Origin: Halichoerus grypus
Taxonomy: Eukaryota > Chordata > Mammalia > Carnivora > Phocidae
Assembly: GCF_964656455.1 (NCBI RefSeq)
Contig: NC_135717.1
Location: 140,258,308-140,322,307, forward strand
Reading direction: 5' to 3'
DNA: 64,000 bases
The position numbers and the translations under genes are program-made. Under the pieces are notes generated by a model, which saw only the letters and a program-made list of their open reading frames with translations, made no database searches and was not told where the DNA came from. Shown in pieces: positions 48,555 through 60,465 of the stretch. How positions within the stretch are numbered: the stretch's first letter is position 1; every line of letters begins with the position of its first letter.

Positions 48555-48715
48555 TAATCACTTCCTTATGGTAGGTATTGTGTTATCCCATTTTACAGAT
48601 GAAGCAATTAAGATTACTTATTTGAATTGCTTCAGGGGATACACATTTAGTAAGTGTTCGTGAAATAGCTCGAAAATAGATTTTCTACCTTGTCAAAATC
48701 CATTCCAACACTACA
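48555..48715 (-). mobile_element. MIR, antisense
   Basis: The string tatggtaggtattgtgttat, then cccattttacagatgaagca and attaagattac, is the complement of the MIR core. Confidence 0.75.
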
Positions 48716-48754
48716 GAGACTTTGTTGCTAGGAGAAAACAGGATTTAGGTATAG

Positions 48755-48905
48755 ACAGGGCTAAATCTAGCCAGACCCTGGCTCCACCACTTACTAACTC
48801 CAAAAAAGTTTTAACAACTTCATCACCACATCCTTGTAAATCTAAATGTGATAAATATATGTAATCTGCTAAATGCAGCTTATTAAATAGCAGTTATAAT
48901 TATTT
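48755..48905 (+). mobile_element. MIR, sense
   Basis: The string ggctccaccacttactaact is a strong match to the MIR core. The rest, to the attaaatagcagttataatt tail, is decayed. It points away from the MIR just upstream. Confidence 0.75.
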
Positions 48906-50214
48906 TTTTAAATCATGCTGCTTCTCCAGAAATAGGCATAAAACCTCCCACAAAGACTCTCTGAAGAGGGCAGTTTTCATGGGAATGCCAAGGTCCAGGA
49001 TATCTATGAACCAATGTGTATTGTTTTTATTTGTACACTCTACATTTACCAACTAGAAAGAGATAAAGATGATGTCTTGAGAACAAGTTTAACATAAGAA
49101 ATTGCTTATTTTCTTTTTTATCTCCATGATTGTTCCCTACATGGATATTAAATAGAGAAGACCGGGTACCACTCCTTAGTTGTGGTTTTGTCATGGCTGG
49201 CCTTGAACTTCCAGCTTGGTACCTTCCCATGGTGCTGAGCTAAACTCAGAACACTGCACAGCAGCTGAGTTCTCAGCACAGAACTGAAGGCACTCAGCTG
49301 AGGCTCTCAGCATAGAACTATAATAATTTCACACCCTATCCCAACATCCCACTTATTTGTTCCATCGCACTTTGCTGGGTTTGAATTTGCATCAAACCAA
49401 GGTTTAAATAAATCAAATTTTCTCCTTTAGCCTTAAATATGTATATAGAATTGCTGCTACACTCTCCCCACCCAACCTCAAAGACTGGGAAATGTGAGTC
49501 AACTTATTTTAATTTCTTGTCACTTCACCAACGCCCTCTGTCCCAGTAAGAAATATGCAGTTTTTATAGCTACCTTGGAGCCCTTTGTAAAGATATTTAG
49601 TTGGCTTCTGCTTTTTGTAAGACCAGCAATTATGTATCTACTTTATCTAAATATTCACAGTCTCCAATTGTTGGAGTCCTAGAATTTGTATAGAAATCAA
49701 AACTCTCTGAAAATTGTCTGGTTCTTTTATGTTCTCTCTCTTGGACCTTCCACCTCCCTCTTTTCTACCCCATCCTTCCCACAGAGACACTAGTTTTGCC
49801 ATCACTGACATGCCAGCTTTCTTATAGGGGTACTGCAATCAGTGGTCTTAATTTGAAACACAATTATAAGAAATATTCTGCTCTGGTCTGACAAAGTGAG
49901 AAAGTGGTACCTGCTCACCTCTTCTGTGGATCAGACTCAAATGACAAGCTTATTTCAGGTCATAGCTTCCCATGTCCTTAAGGCTATTCAACTAGACCTT
50001 TCTATTTAAAGAACGGTGTGCCTTTCATCCCCATGATAGGTCTTTAACACTTCTTCCCCAAAATGGCCAGGGAAATAGGCTGATGAGAAGAAAACAAGGT
50101 TGGGGCTTCACAGAAGTCCCAGGATCACCAACCATGCTTGATGTCCAAGAAGTCATTTTTGGTAGCTGCCAATCAGCATTCCAGTTCATATTCTGACCTC
50201 AAAGTGTATCATGC
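48906..50214. other. Unique DNA with a short degenerate repeat
   Basis: About 49262-49325 contains two imperfect copies of an agctgag-ctcagca-agaact unit with a spacing of about 35 nt. The rest is unassigned. Confidence 0.45.
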
Positions 50215-50285
50215 CCATCTCCATCCACTGACAAGTGTTTACTGAGCACCTAACTCATTTTAGGAAGCACCTTATTTTAGGGAAA
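50215..50285 (-). mobile_element. L2 3'-end scrap, antisense
   Basis: The string ccactgacaagtgtttactg, then agcacctaactcatttta, is the complement of the L2 end. A further L2-like piece may lie at about 50440-50510 (gaaggcttcatggaggtata). Confidence 0.6.
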
Positions 50286-50510
50286 CCCAAATGCAAAGCC
50301 CATGGCCACCTCCAGATGTCAATTCAAAATCAGCATAGATGGAACTGAGGAAAATAATGAGATCACATAGAAGTGAAAGCTAAATTATGTCTTATAGAAT
50401 GTGATGCTCAACAAGCTTGTAGAAAGGAAAATGCATGAGGAAACCAGTGTTAATTATTGAAGGCTTCATGGAGGTATAAGCAATTGCGCCTGGTGGATCT
50501 TGAATTAAAT

Positions 50511-51000
50511 AGCTCTTCATGGAATTAAATATAGATCCTAAGAGTTACTTCAGCTTTCTTTTCTCTACGATGGGCAGTCCTAATTCTATGACCTTGTGAT
50601 AAATATCACGTATATAAACTTCTGCCATTTATGGCTTCTTTTGAACGCTCTCCACTTCTGTTTACTTGAGGACTCTCAAGGTGGAAGCAAGGAGTGTGTA
50701 CAATCACTTGGATAATAAAAAGAACAGGCAAAGATCTCTGCATCTGCTTGCCTGTATCAATAGTACACACAAATGTCACTTCTAACATCAAAACCATAAA
50801 TCACCTGCAGTCTCTCTTCTATATTAAAGTCGCTTTCAATGGGATTTATTTTCCATTACTTGAATCAATGTATTGCTCTTTCATTCCTCTTCTCTATTTC
50901 TCCCCATTTCTCTTCATTTAAAACTCATATAAGGCTATTCTCTTCTACGAAAATGTTCACAGTTGCCCATTTTAATAAACAGAACCATATACAGAAATAT
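50511..51000. other. Unique DNA, nothing recognised
   Basis: No repeat family or exon is visible. Confidence 0.4.
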
Positions 51001-51125
51001 TTAGATCTGGAAGGCACCTTGGAGAATCACCTTTTCCCACTGTCTCATTTCACAGCTGATAGAATTAGATTAAGTGATTTGTCTAAAGTCACACATTAGA
51101 GGCAGAAGCAGACTAGGAATATAAT
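51001..51125 (-). mobile_element. MIR-related SINE fragment, antisense
   Basis: The string tctcatttcacagctgatag, then gtctaaagtcacacattaga and ggcagaagcagactaggaat, fits the complement of a MIR-superfamily core with a different flank. The exact family is uncertain. Confidence 0.6.
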
Positions 51126-51144
51126 ACACTAAATTTTGCTTTTG

Positions 51145-51210
51145 TCAATATATAATTATTCATTCAGCAAACATTTATTCATGTGGCAGGCAGTATTCTA
51201 GGGGTTGGAA
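51145..51210 (-). mobile_element. L2 3'-end scrap, antisense
   Basis: The string ttattcattcagcaaacatt, then ggcaggcagtattctagggg, is the complement of the L2 end. Confidence 0.7.
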
Positions 51211-52084
51211 GCCAATAGGGGCCCCCAAAGGCATAATTCTGCTCCCCTACACTCCCGATTCTACGGGATTCATTCTCCCTTAGGTGTGCTGTGAGTTTCT
51301 GCTATTCCTTTTATTTTAATAGTTTTATTTCTTCATGCTTTGATGGTGTCCTTATCTTTACTCATTCCCAATTAACTTCCCCAAGCTTCTCATTTAATTA
51401 ATTCCCATCCTCCTTTTCAAGATATGAACTGGCTCTCCTGACTTAGAACCATTCTGCCTCATTATCGGCCCCCCATTCTCAAATAATTATTTTGAATATA
51501 ATGAAAATGTTAAACATGGTTGAACCCAATATGTCATTATTGTAACTGACTGCCAACAAATGTTTTCACATGTTTCGACTTGTGTAATAAAGTATCACAA
51601 CAGAAAAATGAGTAGACCCTTTATCCCTGTCCACCTTTTCCAATCTGTGTTGGTAAACATTTGCTTCTATCATAATGAGGACAGGCTTGTAAAATTAAAC
51701 CTCCTAAATGGATGTCAATGGTTAGACACAAAAAAGAAAAAATAGAAACATTCCTTTGTCCTCAATATGGGGCAAAATATTTTGTCCTTCTACCTTTCAA
51801 GAAAAGTCCATATTCTGTGTTATTGACTTCCTACCATTCCTACCAGCAGCACCATAGGTACCAATAGTGACTGCATTTATTTATAGAACATTTGTTTACT
51901 CTATTAATTGATGCATTACCTTTCTTTTATTGCCTAATACTCTCCATTTTCCAGATAAATGTCACTATCTTTTACAGTTACACATAGAATGAAATGATCT
52001 TGTGCTTAATGAACAAAATAAAATAGCCACAGTTCAGTGAAATATTTTGTAAAGATACTGAAAAATGGCACTTTATTTTTATTT
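51211..52084. other. Unique DNA, nothing recognised
   Basis: No repeat family or exon is visible. Confidence 0.4.
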
Positions 52085-52610
52085 TTTAAGAGTAGTTTTA
52101 TAAGCTCTTTATTGATAATGAACTCTTTCATGAAAACTCTCAAAAAAAGTTGCAAGGATAGAAGTTCTCATATGTCCTTTACCTAGGTAAACCAGCTGTT
52201 AAGATTTTGTTCTGTGTCATTTTCTCTGTCTATATTATTATATATATTATATATATTATATATATCTATACTATTATATATGTGTATATATATACACAGT
52301 TCATATATTTTTCCTAACCATTTAGGATTAGTTGGAGACCTGGTGTGCCTTATCCCAAGTATTTTAGTGTATATTTCAGTATAATTCCTAAGAACAGGAC
52401 ATTTTTTTACACAGAATAGTTATCAAACACAGACAATATACCACTGATGTAAAACCATTGTCTAATTCATAGCCCATTGTCAAATTGCATCTACTGTCAC
52501 AATATTGTTCTTTATAGCTAATCGTTTTTGTCGATTTGTCCAGGATCTAATCTAGAATCATGTGATACATTTAAGTGTCATGCAATGCTTTATTTTAGTG
52601 TTTAAAATCT
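52085..52610. mobile_element. Old LINE (L1M-like) noncoding remnant, second copy
   Basis: The stretch cctaagaacaggacattttt, gttatcaaacacagacaata, gatctaatctagaatcatgt and ttaagtgtcatgcaatgctt has the same order as a common ancient LINE region and is related to 37310-37700. An AT microsatellite (52222-52302) has grown inside it. Confidence 0.55.
52222..52302. repeat. (TA)n-rich low-complexity tract
   Basis: About 80 bp of almost pure A/T with repeated attatatatattatatatat-like words. It is self-complementary over much of its length. Confidence 0.9.
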
Positions 52611-54710
52611 TACACTCAGTCACTAATGCCCTGGATAGTGTTTCTTTTTAAAGTAATCTCTGCTTGCTGACTGCTCTTCCAAGAATAATAATTTAAGCCA
52701 AAAGATGTCTAACAAAATCCCTTAGGATTAATGATATCTGTGTTGAGGAAATGACACATCAACTTTTTAACTATGTTCTAACCACAGGTTTTGGCATTTC
52801 AGTAGGAAGAAGCCCAAGAAAAAGATCTCTGAGTTTATCCATAATTTGCAGTTTTGAGATTTAAAACATGGGATAAGGATTTTGATGCCATCCCAGTTGA
52901 CCTGGGGCAAAGGAATAATGTTTACAAACGGCCATGTTGCAAGGGTTCACAGTGCATACTTTAAATCCAACCCTAAATAAATATTTAGGTTAGTGATATG
53001 TTAGTAAAAGTTCCATTAAAACCAATATTTTCATCAAAATGAAATATTTGAGATATTTTAAACAAAGTTTGGATATTAACATTAGCTATTTGTCATCCTT
53101 GAAACAGTCCTTTTGCAAAAAATACAGCTGTGCGTTTTAAAATATTCATCATTAAAATGAATACAAAAGTGCCCTCCTCCCACAAAACAAGTCAAGGATT
53201 TGCAATATTTATGCCTAAAGCATACAGTGTTTTGCTTAATTCTGTAAATAGAATTATGATTAGGGCCACAAGGTACAGCAGTTTAATTTCTAGCTGTCGT
53301 CAAGCAAAAGTAATCCCTAAGTCTCAGTTATTTTCTTTATTCTCCATGTCAGGCCTGCTTCTAAAACTGCATTAAAAAACATGAAAGTGTCATCAGATTT
53401 ATTGAGTATGAATGCTCATACTGTTTTGTGAAAAATACATAAATCTACCTTAAAAGATTCACATTTCTTGAAGTATCATATAAGCACATGAAAGTACCAA
53501 GTCTCAATACCAGGAAACTGTCTGAATCAGACCTACTGATACCAATTACGTTATTGAAAAGCCAGATAGTTGGTGGAAAGTGCAAAATCATCCTGTGCTA
53601 TTTTCACTTTTTTCTTCTAAAATAGAGATGTTTATACATGCAAGAGAGAGAAATTAGCTACCAGAAAAATAGGATGCACATCCATATTCAGTGCATAGAT
53701 TGAAAGTAAAATAGCTGTTTGTCCCTTACAGTAGAACAGGCTTGCCCATTCATCCTTGTGATAGATGTGCGTGCAAAACCAAAATGAAATCAAATCCCTG
53801 CAGATGACTCGTAAGTCACAAAAATTGTTTAATCCTTTCACTGTATCCCTTTGGGAAGCCAACCCTTGTAAGTCTTAATGGACAATACATACAATGTCAA
53901 ATATTCTCTGAGTTTTTTAGTAGAAAACCTTCATTTATTCCAGCAGGCGCCCTCACCCCCATTGTTTCTTGTAAAGAGCTCTATGTCACTCTGATTCCTT
54001 AGTATGTGCACTCGTAGAATTTGGTTGTAGTTTTTGTTTTAATAAAAAAAGTGTCAGTACACGGAAACTATATATAGAAATCTTATCTAAAATTAATTGT
54101 AGCTCAAAGTCGTATTTTAAGAGTCAGCCAGGCAAATCTAAATGCATTTTTACAATGCTCTTTCTAATGGCTTTTTACTAGAAAACAGTTGAGTTTCAAG
54201 CAGAAATAAAATGAAAGCAGACCTCGGAGGCTTAACCATTGAACAGATGCAGTAAATGCAGTTTTGGAAATATAGCTGTCACTTCAGATCTTTCACGCTG
54301 AGTACCTATATGAGCCAACTGCCAGAGCTGGTAGCATTATAATATTTGTGTAGTTCTGCTGAACCTAGACACTGTAAGAACTCTTAAAAACAGAGTAACA
54401 TCCCTATTATGAACCTGTTTCTAAATATTTCATTCTTTCTTGGTTTTCATTCTACCTAAATTTTTTGAAGACTAAAACTGATGAGAACTTATATAAAAAG
54501 GTACTTGTCTCTAGTACTGTGAAATTTTCATTTGTGAGTTGCTAACTTGTCAAATCAAATCAGAAATTCTTGACATCTTTATTACATTAAAGCAATTCCT
54601 GATATTGACTCGGGAAGGATTTCATTTTCTTACTCCCTAAACTAGAAGTTGTACTTCTTTTTTTTTAATGCAGTGATATAAGATTATTTTTCTCTTTACC
54701 CCTGATGGGG
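52611..54710. other. AT-rich unique DNA, nothing recognised
   Basis: No repeat family or exon is visible in about 2.1 kb. Open frames at 53130-53375 and 53632-53862 have no recognisable features. Confidence 0.45.
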
Positions 54711-54793
54711 GATATATATATATATATATACTTGACCCTTGAACAACATGGGTTTGAACTGCAAAGTCCACTTAAATCTGTGGATACACACAC

Positions 54794-54829
<36 letters not shown>

Positions 54830-55068
54830 ACTACTGTACTGTCGATGTATTTTCTTAACATTTTCTTTTCTCTAGCTTACTTTATTCTAAGAATGCAGGA
54901 TATAATATACAAAATATATGTTAATCGACTGTTTATGTTATCAGGAAGGCTTCTTGTCAACAGTAGGCTGTTAGTAGTCAAGTTTGGTGGGAGTCAGAAG
55001 TTATACAAGGATTTCTGATTGAAAGGGGGTCGGTGCCCTTCACCCCCACATTGTTCAAGGGTGAACTA
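54711..55068 (+). mobile_element. Tigger/MER2 DNA transposon beside a (TA)n run
   Basis: The element proper is 54731-55068. The left end cttgacccttgaacaacatg and the right end cattgttcaagggtgaact form the terminal inverted repeats of the Tigger/MER2 type. Inside are ctctagcttactttattcta, gttaatcgactgtttatgtt and caacagtaggctgttagtag, typical for the family. A (TA)n run at 54711-54730 abuts the left end; these elements duplicate TA on insertion. No transposase frame remains. Confidence 0.88.
54786..54831. repeat. (CA)n microsatellite inside the Tigger element
   Basis: About 20 CA units with one CG and one TA interruption. It follows the aaatctgtggata box of the transposon. Confidence 0.92.
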
Positions 55069-57327
55069 TAATCATATCAATACTAAATATAGCACCAGGC
55101 AATTAATTGATTAATAATTATATGATTCTTTTTTAATAATGTAATATTCTCTAACAATGTCTACCTAGATTAGTATTATTTCATTTTTCAAGAAGGAAGC
55201 ATAATTAACTTTTCACAAAAATCAGTGCATAAACTACTCACAGAATCTTCATCTCTAGCCCTTCAAACCAACTTTAAAATCCCTGTTTATCTATCATATA
55301 CTATATATGCTAAACCTACATGACATTTTATTGTATTTCTAAGTAGAAATATTACATAATAAAATTAATCAGTTATAATTATGACATTCTGAAATGATAC
55401 TGAACTATGCAGTCAACTAACAGTACCTATGTTGTTTTCCTTTTAGAGAAAAAGAATCTGAAAGAACAAAATACCCCAGAATTCCTAACAGAACAGTAAG
55501 TACTTTCATGATACAATAATATTACTAGGGCTCCTATAAAATGAGAGGGTCTTACAAATTTCTTTTACAGAAACATTTGCCTTTCTATTTTCTAAGATAA
55601 GAGATTAATACAGTAAGCAAATGGAGCCTTCTAAAACTTAATCCCAATTTACTGGAGTAAACTGAAAATCATTTATCCTATAATCCTCTTAAATAAGAGG
55701 CCAAGGTAATCCTTGTGATACATCTATGTGGCAGAAATGTTTATGTTGATTCCACCATATCTTTTGACTAGCATCATATCATTTTAAATTCTAAAGAAGA
55801 AAAAAATAAGTAAAATTTAATCAAAGTGTCTCATGTTCTCTGTGTGTGCTAGAAAATTTATTCATTTTGAACAAAATTTGAAACAGAATCAAGATGCTTA
55901 TTTTGTTTATAGTCATTAAATTAGAATTATCAAGAAAAATGGCCAACATCTGTAGGATTTAAATCTATAGTTTAATCTCATTAGTACATTTCTTTCTAAT
56001 CTTCTCACAACTTAACTACGACATGTATATCTTTACATAGCAATTAATTGATAGTAATAATTGTTTTCCTAAATATGTTTTTGTGAAACAAAGTTAAAAT
56101 TTTTGATGCCATTCCTTATGGTAGAATTGGTAATATTAAAATGATTTCCTAGGTGCAAACAATTATAAATTTTAGATACGTGAATATCAAAAATAATAAA
56201 GATGGAAAAGTCCATGTTGATGAACCATGTTATATCACTATAATGCCATGATTGTCTTGAAATGAGTCTGCAAATTCACTTCCATGTTGAATTTTTGAAT
56301 GACAGAATCATACATATTTGTTTTACATTCTTTATACAAGAACCAGATAATATCTACCATAGCCCTTCACAATTTCTTATTCATCTTATAATTTCACTGT
56401 GAACAGCCATCAGTGGCTGTTTTTCTGATCTATCCTTAAGTGATTTTGTCTATTATTCAGGTGTGACTTAAATAAGTTGCTTGATTTGAAATGTACTTTT
56501 CACAATTATATTAAAACAGGATTTAGCATGGCATCCTTTGGAGAGAATTGATTCAACTAATGAGGTCTTCTGCTCAATTGGAATAATCTTAGAGAAAATA
56601 ACATACATATTTCCAAGGAAGAAATCATGCATTTTCTTGGTGTGTTTTGTGCTTTGTAGTAGCTTTTCCTTTTAGCCTTTGTCTTTTATTTAACAAGGAC
56701 ATGCTAAATGACTCATAAATAACTGTAAGGAAAAATGACTGACTCAAGCCCAAATTTAAAAAGTGTAGTTTATGCCTTAATGATTTCATAAAATATTTAC
56801 AAAAAGAAATACTCTGAATTAAAATGATATTGTCAAAACATTACAAGTGTCTTAATATAGGTCCTATCTTCCAAAGAGTTCATGAATTAGGTGTGTCAGT
56901 ACATAACATGAAGTATGATATAAAGTGAAGACACTGGATAATGCAGTGACTATTTTTCCTTGTCTTTATAGAATATGTGTCTGTGTTGCAAGCTCATGAA
57001 TAATAAGTTTGTACGATTTGTATTTAAATCAAGCCTTATTAATTAAAAAAATTTTAGCATAGGGAAGCCATGCACACCTATAATTTTGCCTCGAAGCCCA
57101 TAGCTTAAGGACGATTTGGTAATAGATTAGAATATTACTAATGATCTTTAAAGCACATTGCACTTATATTTCACAAAAGTTTTTGTGCTTAAGAAAGATA
57201 AGAAAAATAAGGAAAGGACCATTGAAAATTGTATTTTAAAATTGTAATTTTCTCCTGGATGACTGAACACTCAGTGGTACTTTTAGGGTACTCTAAGGGT
57301 CAGTTCTCTATAGAATGAATACACTGA
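55069..57327. other. AT-rich unique DNA, nothing recognised apart from an exon-like spot
   Basis: No repeat family is assigned across about 2.2 kb. The exon-like signals at 55411-55502 are listed separately. Confidence 0.45.
55447..55495 (+). other. Exon-like segment, 49 nt, unproven
   Basis: A branch-like aactaac (A at 55420) precedes the tract gttgttttccttttag, ending at 55446. After 49 nt comes gtaagtac with the GT at 55496-55497. Two of three frames are open across the 49 nt. I do not recognise either peptide (one reads EKESERTKYPRIPNRT, the other KKNLKEQNTPEFLTE). The layout is textbook for a small exon but such triplets also arise by chance in AT-rich DNA. Confidence 0.3.
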
Positions 57328-57344
57328 ATAATAATAATAATAAA
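57328..57344. repeat. (AAT)n microsatellite, short
   Basis: Five to six AAT units. Confidence 0.85.
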
Positions 57345-57673
57345 GAGGATGCATTAAAAAAAATTCAGATGCCCAGGCATGCTTCTCAGAAACTATTCAC
57401 ATTATCTTAGATCTACTAAACCTCTTTAAATACTACTGGGAGTTGATGTTTTTACTCAAAGCATGATTATTATTAACAATCTCTCTTTCCTGGCATACCA
57501 AATAGAACAAGAAGTTTTCAGAAGTGTCCTAAGAGAAAGCAGATTTTAACTAGGAAAGTGTTTTGTGATTCATTAGTAAATAAAGATGATTTGCAAATGC
57601 CCCTCACAACTTTCAATTAGTCAAACCATTCTCTCTTCAAAGTAATGAGTTCTTATAATCAAAAAGTATAAGG

Positions 57674-57674
<1 letters not shown>
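57345..57674. other. Unique DNA, nothing recognised
   Basis: No repeat family or exon is visible. Confidence 0.45.

Positions 57675-57713
<39 letters not shown>
57675..57713. repeat. (GT)n microsatellite, longest in the window
   Basis: About 19 uninterrupted GT units. Its length and purity make it a likely variable locus. Confidence 0.95.
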
Positions 57714-57716
<3 letters not shown>

Positions 57717-57764
57717 GGTAGCATGGAGTTAAGAAAAAAATGTATCTATCTAGTGTAATATGTT

Positions 57765-57875
57765 CATTTTACAGACATTACCTCCTCTAATATCCTCATT
57801 TATAAAGGGCCAGATAAGTCAACTCATTTATCGAAGCTCTCCTATCTAGTGACAGAATCAAGAAAAATTCGGGCT
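57765..57875 (-). mobile_element. MIR fragment, antisense
   Basis: The string ctctaatatcctcatttata, then ctatctagtgacagaatcaa, matches the MIR complement in outline. Strongly diverged. Confidence 0.5.
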
Positions 57876-58244
57876 TAATTAACAACCCACTATCTTTTTT
57901 TTTCTGCCATATTAACTGAAAGTACTTCTGTAAAAACTGAGTGTCTCAGATTGGTTCAAGAAGCTTGTTCTCAAAACTTAATTTTTTTTCAGTCAAAACA
58001 CTAATCCAGTTATGTACTGTCTCTTATCTGCCTAAAACTATATTTTGATACAACTCATTAGAATGATGTTTATGGTGGAAAGAATTATGTACACAGAGAG
58101 AATCTAAGTTTGAGTCTTGGCCTCACCCAACTCCCCTTCTCATAGTGAGGAGTCCTGGAGCATACAGGGAGATCACACAGCTAAAAAACTACCATATAAT
58201 GATAATAATAATAATTATAATATATAACATTAATACATACATAC
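57876..58244. other. Unique DNA with an (ATA)n stretch
   Basis: Simple AT-rich repeat (gataataataataattataa) lies at about 58200-58228. Nothing else is assigned. Confidence 0.45.
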
Positions 58245-58390
58245 AATCTGCCATCAACAATAGTTAAGCAATTACCTCTTTGATTCTCTGTTTTCTTATC
58301 TGGCTAATGGAAAAAAAAAATGTCAAGTCTACTTCCCAAGACTTTCTGAGATCAAATTAGATAATGAGTATAATGATGTTTAATTACAAA
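58245..58390 (+). mobile_element. MIR fragment, sense
   Basis: The string caattacctctttgattctc, then tgttttcttatctggctaat and gatcaaattagataatgagt, follows the MIR 3' half. Confidence 0.6.
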
Positions 58391-58704
58391 TTTTGGCTAT
58401 TATATGATTACGGAAAACCTTTTATTACTGTAAAAAGAACTTCCTTTTCTATGAAAATTTGCCTTTGCTGTTTTGGGAATCCAATATATTATTTTACAAC
58501 AGTGTGTTGATGATGAAACCAAAATTGTTGATTGCTGTCTGTTATAGACAATAATGGTCCTCCAGAAAAAAAATGTTCCCTTTCCTTGAATTTATAATTT
58601 ACCCTTCATCCTGATTAGCTTTTTCACCCATAGGCCTAAGATGAGTTCTTATATAAAAGAAGGAGAGTTAGGAAAGGAAGGGGTACATTTTTGGGGTTCT
58701 TTGT
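58391..58704. other. Unique DNA, nothing recognised
   Basis: No repeat family or exon is visible. Confidence 0.45.
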
Positions 58705-58890
58705 CTATGTCAGATGCTCTACTAATCATATTTCATTTAATTATCAAAAGAACACTTCCAAAGTTATCACAGTTTGGTAGATAAGTGAAAATGAGAAATG
58801 AAAGCTTTATAAAGTTAGACTAATTAGTAAGCAGCAGAATTACCATTTGACCTCAGGTCTGATTATCCCTTTCCAGGTTATCACTTTTAA
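58705..58890 (-). mobile_element. MIR, antisense
   Basis: The string aatcatatttcatttaatta, then gtaagcagcagaattaccat and ctcaggtctgattatccc, follows the complement of MIR. Confidence 0.65.
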
Positions 58891-58995
58891 CTAAACACAT
58901 CACAACTGGTGAAGGCAAGGCATAGTGCATTTTCCTATACGAATGATGGTCTGGTGAGAAGAGATAAAAGTAAAGAATAGATCTTTTTAAAGTGT

Positions 58996-59051
58996 CATTG
59001 GTCTATGTAAAATATTTGATGTACATTGGTCTATGTAAAATATTTGATGTA
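58996..59051. repeat. Perfect 28-bp tandem duplication
   Basis: The 28-bp unit starting cattggtctatgtaaaatat occurs at 58996-59023 and 59024-59051 with no mismatch. The unit is not a simple sequence and belongs to no repeat I recognise. Confidence 0.95.
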
Positions 59052-59387
59052 CTTTTCTTTATCACTTATCAATAAACATTAAATTGAATCATGCAGATTT
59101 TTTCTTCAGATGCTAAAATTAAACCACAGTAGGAGAATTTAATTATTTAAGACAACTATCTTTAGATAAAAAAGTGAAACAAAGTTGAAATGGATAATAG
59201 GCATAAGTATAAAAGGTCACCTACAGGAACAGAATTATATTTATTTTGTTTATAAAAGTTATTACCACAAAATGGATGCTCACAATTTGTGCTTCCTCGA
59301 TATTTTATGCTTACTACATTGTCTGGACTTATTTCCTTTAAGTCTTCGGTACTATATTGGAAATTCTTTTATTTATTCTTTATTCTT

Positions 59388-59500
59388 TATTTAATAGTTG
59401 CTATTGAGTACCTACTATATACATTTTCCCAAGTGTTGGAGATCGAGGAGTAAACAAAGCACAGCCTCTGTCATCAAGTAGCTTATATTTAGTACAACTA
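59388..59500 (-). mobile_element. L2 3'-end fragment, antisense
   Basis: The string gctattgagtacctactata, then gtgttggagatcgaggagta and aacaaagcacagcctctgtc, is a clear complement of the L2 end. Confidence 0.8.
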
Positions 59501-59754
59501 CAAATACTGGAATGTTCACTTTATATAGATAATAATAGTACTTTGACTTACAATAATAGACTATCTTTTTAAGATATTCACCTGATTAATCTTGATCAGA
59601 ATCACTATGTTTTTATTTAACAAACGATTGGCAGTCTTATCACTTTCTTTGGGGCACTGGGTAAAATGGGTTTTCCACAATGATTATTATTTACGATAAA
59701 GCTAAAACAGATCTCATGACTTAGTTATTTCCAAGGATACTAAAGAATGGTAAC

Positions 59755-59930
59755 TCACTCTGTGTTCAAATTCCAGCTTCACTACTTATTAGCTACGGTT
59801 GTAAGGCTACTTAGTAGACCTCTGGATGTTTTAATTTCTTCAATGAGTGATTGAAATAGTGTTATTTTGTTGATAGTAGGTACTAAATAAAGTTAGCTAC
59901 TTTATATTATTGATAGAATTCTGTCCATTA
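59755..59930 (+). mobile_element. MIR, sense
   Basis: The string gtgttcaaattccagcttca, then ctacttattagctacggttg, is the MIR tRNA-related part and core. The tail has taggtactaaataaagttag. Confidence 0.8.
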
Positions 59931-60249
59931 TTTCTAGAAACAATCTGATTTGGATGCTCCCATTGATATTTATTTTGTTCTGAAAACTTTATCGTCTCTC
60001 ATGACTCTGAAATATAACTTGTACAGTTATGAAAGAGATAAAGTAGAAATATTTAAAACCATATAGTTGGTTTTAAAGCATATCATGTAAAGTCTAAAGT
60101 CAATAAAAGGTCAAAATGAATGATTTAACTATCTGAATAATTTATGCTAATTTTGATTTGCTCTAATATTCTGATTTATTCACTTATTTGTCTGTACCAG
60201 GTCATTATTTTAGGTTGCATTATTTATTTTTGTAATTTAGAATGTTGGC
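59931..60249. other. Unique DNA, nothing recognised
   Basis: No repeat family or exon is visible. Confidence 0.45.
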
Positions 60250-60465
60250 AGTGGGTGAAAGAGCTACATTCAGGTTCTATTTCTGCCACGTAGTCACTAT
60301 ATGACCTCAGGAAGACAATTTGACCTCTTTTCCTCAATATCCTTATCTATAAAAATAAAGATAATAAATCATATTTTATAGGTTTATATGAGAATTCCAT
60401 GGATGTTGATTATAAGTTTATTACAGAAGTTAGTATAAGCAAATAGTAATTTGTTATATTTGTTA
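60250..60465 (+). mobile_element. MIR, sense, near full length
   Basis: The string acattcaggttctatttctg, then ccacgtagtcactatatgac, and cttatctataaaaataaaga followed by gtttatatgagaattc is in MIR order. Confidence 0.8.

Noticed and set aside
58996..59051. CRISPR-like direct repeat
   Set aside because: Two head-to-tail units with no spacer in a mammalian genome; an ordinary tandem duplication.
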